This document shows positions 51,029 through 52,528 of a stretch of DNA of 52,528 bases, one piece after another. Under the pieces are notes generated by a model, which saw only the letters and a program-made list of their open reading frames with translations, searched no databases and had not been told where the DNA came from. Each line of letters begins with the position of its first letter. The stretch's first letter is position 1. The stretch comes from Clostridiaceae bacterium (GTDB lineage Bacteria; Bacillota; Clostridia; DSM-8532). A program made the position numbers and the translations under genes. The stretch lies in contig JAAYAD010000015.1 of the NCBI GenBank assembly GCA_012719545.1, positions 1 to 52,528 on the forward strand. The letters run 5' to 3'.

Positions 51029-51151
51029 ATGTGGACCGAGAGCTTAACAATTTATAATCCGGCACAGGATATCAACCACATGCTGGATGCGGAAGAACAG
51101 AATAATAGCGATAGTGAAGACAATAAGAAAATTGTCAGAATCAACTTTTGA
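51029..51151 (+). CDS. Paralogous micro-ORF copy 2 (40 aa, starts MWTESLTIYNPAQDIN)
   Basis: ATG 51029 follows GAGG by 7 nt. The first 16 residues are identical to the peptide at 34413 despite six synonymous changes; the next seven differ at two residues. The tail here is longer and hydrophilic (EEQNNSDSEDNKKIVRINF). No signal peptide or Cys. It lies 157 bp after the phosphopantetheinyl transferase and marks the right edge of the island. The role is unknown: signal, regulator or substrate are all open. Confidence 0.65.
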   Translation: MWTESLTIYNPAQDINHMLDAEEQNNSDSEDNKKIVRINF

Positions 51152-51193
51152 TGTAGGTTTTTTTGGATACGGTTGATAATGACCGCTGGCATC

Positions 51194-51979
51194 TTATAGC
51201 GGCTTTCCTCTGCGGATAAGCTTTTTCTCCAATTCTCTCTGCTTTTTCTGCTGTCTTACCTTGCAATCATACCATGACCTGTAAAGATGAATAACGTTGG
51301 TATAATATTTTTCCGAGGGAGATTTATTTATCCTGCTTATGAAGAAATAAAGAGTTTGCACGTTTGAGATGAAGGTCTGATGCAGGGACTGATATACTAT
51401 TTTTTCATCGGCAAGCTTATATGTAAAATGTAAAGAAAACCATTCCAGTTCGTTAAGCAATTCCATTATCAGCTTGGTAAAATCGTTGATTAAGTAATTT
51501 CTTTCTATGGTGGCCGCTGAATCCTCTGTGCCTTTTATTAAAACGCAGCTGCTTATAATTTCATTTCGTTCCATGCTGCTTTTTGCAGCACTCAGTCTAA
51601 CTTTTATCAAATGCTCAGGATCAATGCTGTTTATCTTATTGATAATATCTTCTTCGGTATATTTGTCTTTCAGAAAAGTTATCATTTCATTGTAATCGAA
51701 AACCAGTATTTCTTCCGGCTTAAATATTTCTCTTAATAGTGCTCCAAGCTTTGAGGAATTAAAGACTTTGCTTATATAATCTATTTTGGGAAGAATGTTG
51801 TCTATGTAGTATTTCGCAAGCTCGGCAGCCTTATTTTTTTTAAGACTTTTTCGGCTGAACAGATAGGAAATGAGAGCAATAAATAAAGATAGCGCCGTAA
51901 TAATAAAATGTGCTATTCCCGTAAGATTATAAATATACTCGAGATCTAACTGGAAAGCATCCATATCCATACGCTTCAC
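51194..51979 (-). CDS. Hypothetical protein with one membrane helix, 261 aa
   Basis: One N-terminal membrane helix (IAHFIITALSLFIALISYLF) is followed by a basic stretch and a mainly helical cytoplasmic domain of about 215 aa, ending in a Lys/Arg-rich tail (KKQRELEKKLIRRGKPL). It resembles DUF4760-like membrane proteins in layout only; no family assignment is made. It is convergent to the micro-ORF copy 2 and probably outside the biosynthetic operon. Confidence 0.55.
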   Translation of the reverse strand: MKRMDMDAFQLDLEYIYNLTGIAHFIITALSLFIALISYLFSRKSLKKNKAAELAKYYIDNILPKIDYISKVFNSSKLGALLREIFKPEEILVFDYNEMITFLKDKYTEEDIINKINSIDPEHLIKVRLSAAKSSMERNEIISSCVLIKGTEDSAATIERNYLINDFTKLIMELLNELEWFSLHFTYKLADEKIVYQSLHQTFISNVQTLYFFISRINKSPSEKYYTNVIHLYRSWYDCKVRQQKKQRELEKKLIRRGKPL

Positions 51980-52528
51980 CTATTTATTGCTAATTTAATG
52001 CTATAAAATTTCCATAAAAATGTCAATAGAAAAAACAAATAGAATTTATTACAATGATATTCTGTTGCGGAAATAGAAGGGTTTTTGCTGCATTTATGAA
52101 ATTTACTGAAATATACCTTTGCAATTCCAGTTTTGAGTGATAAAAGTAAGTGAATATTATTTGATACATAGAAATTATAGCAGGCAGGAAAATTATTTCC
52201 CAAAAAATCGGGAATTAATATCAGCCGCCGAACCCAAAGTTTTTAAAGGGGTTACCTTTTAAATTAATAAGACAGAAACCTGATATTTTACGGGCAATTT
52301 AAAAAATATGATCCAACATGATACTTTATTCATAAAAACTATCTTACTATGATATATTCCTGCAATTTGAGAAAAGGCATAAAAAAAGGTTCTATAATAA
52401 ATGTTGGGGTGCCGGAAGCAAAACAACAAAAATTGCTTCGGTACTCCAACATTTTTTGTAAATAAAATGAGCATGGAGTTGGAATCTCTAGTAAAATGAA
52501 GTTGCTCAGACCACATTTGAAAGGAGAT
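51980..52528. other. Intergenic region at the right end
   Basis: No gene is seen. It contains a segment 52224-52258 (GCCGCCGAACCC...GGGGTTACC) resembling the 5' part of a ydaO-type c-di-AMP riboswitch without the rest, and a strong terminator. The final GAAAGGAGAT looks like a ribosome site for a plus-strand gene that starts just beyond the window. Confidence 0.35.
52398..52456. terminator. Long terminator hairpin
   Basis: A stem of about 22 bp (52398-52420 / 52432-52453, with G-T pairs and one bulge) ends in a T run. Its outer arm AAATGTTGG/CCAACATTT is the same as that of the terminator at 7051. Confidence 0.75.

Noticed and set aside
34413-51151. Micro-ORF copies as attachment-site direct repeats of an integrated element
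   Set aside because: The copies differ at many silent positions, there is no integrase or tRNA at either end, and similarity follows codons rather than nucleotides.
1-52528. CRISPR arrays, rRNA genes and prophage modules
   Set aside because: No regularly spaced repeats, rRNA segments or phage structural genes were seen in the window.

Overview
The window looks like the chromosome of an anaerobic, low-to-moderate G+C Clostridia member, probably near the cellulolytic Ruminiclostridium/Acetivibrio types; the species is inferred, not proven. Supporting signs are strong AGGAGG ribosome sites, TTG/GTG starts, a Na+-pumping oxaloacetate decarboxylase operon, a MetH split from its reactivation domain, and an LDCC-motif metal-binding small protein.

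Layout. 1-5362: a 17-bp inverted-repeat element, then a leader peptide and hairpins ahead of a heterodimeric ABC exporter of the BmrCD type, then a CorA-family transporter. 5558-9743: tRNA-Arg, a DUF4349 lipoprotein and a PAS-GGDEF-EAL protein. 9906-21697: core genes (rpsR, a MazG-like gene, rplI, dnaB, tilS, hpt, ftsH, split metH, a DUF4282 membrane protein, a GT-C glycosyltransferase). 21761-21924: tRNA-Gly and tRNA-Thr. 22028-24873: accessory stretch of small secreted or membrane proteins, a broken gene and a GNAT acetyltransferase. 25103-27796: a metal (probably copper) module. 27917-29657: a promoter-uORF-terminator leader, then a 51-aa protein and rsgA. 29863-34009: a hydrolase and the oadA-oadG-biotin carrier-oadB operon. 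34413-35168: a 30-aa peptide gene and a HAD hydrolase.

35272-50872 is the highlight: a 16-gene minus-strand operon with a divergent Sfp-type phosphopantetheinyl transferase. It joins two biosynthetic logics. One half is a RiPP: a 42-residue, three-Cys precursor, a radical SAM/SPASM maturase, an M50-type membrane protease and an FtsX/MacB-type ABC exporter. The other half is a discrete type II fatty-acid/polyketide system: ACP, ketosynthase, a KS-beta-like partner lacking the active-site Cys, a FabZ dehydratase, a 4HBT thioesterase and two SDR reductases, with no enoyl reductase. Two connecting enzymes, a class III aminotransferase and a BtrH-N-like (putative ACP-dependent acyltransferase) protein, lie directly before the precursor gene. 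I infer a peptide modified by radical chemistry and carrying an amino-bearing, probably unsaturated acyl chain. The operon has an excellent TTGACA-N17-TATAAT promoter overlapped by an inverted-repeat operator.

Two paralogous micro-ORFs, both starting MWTESLTIYNPAQDIN, flank the island at 34413 and 51029. They differ almost only at synonymous positions, so they are real, selected peptides of unknown role.
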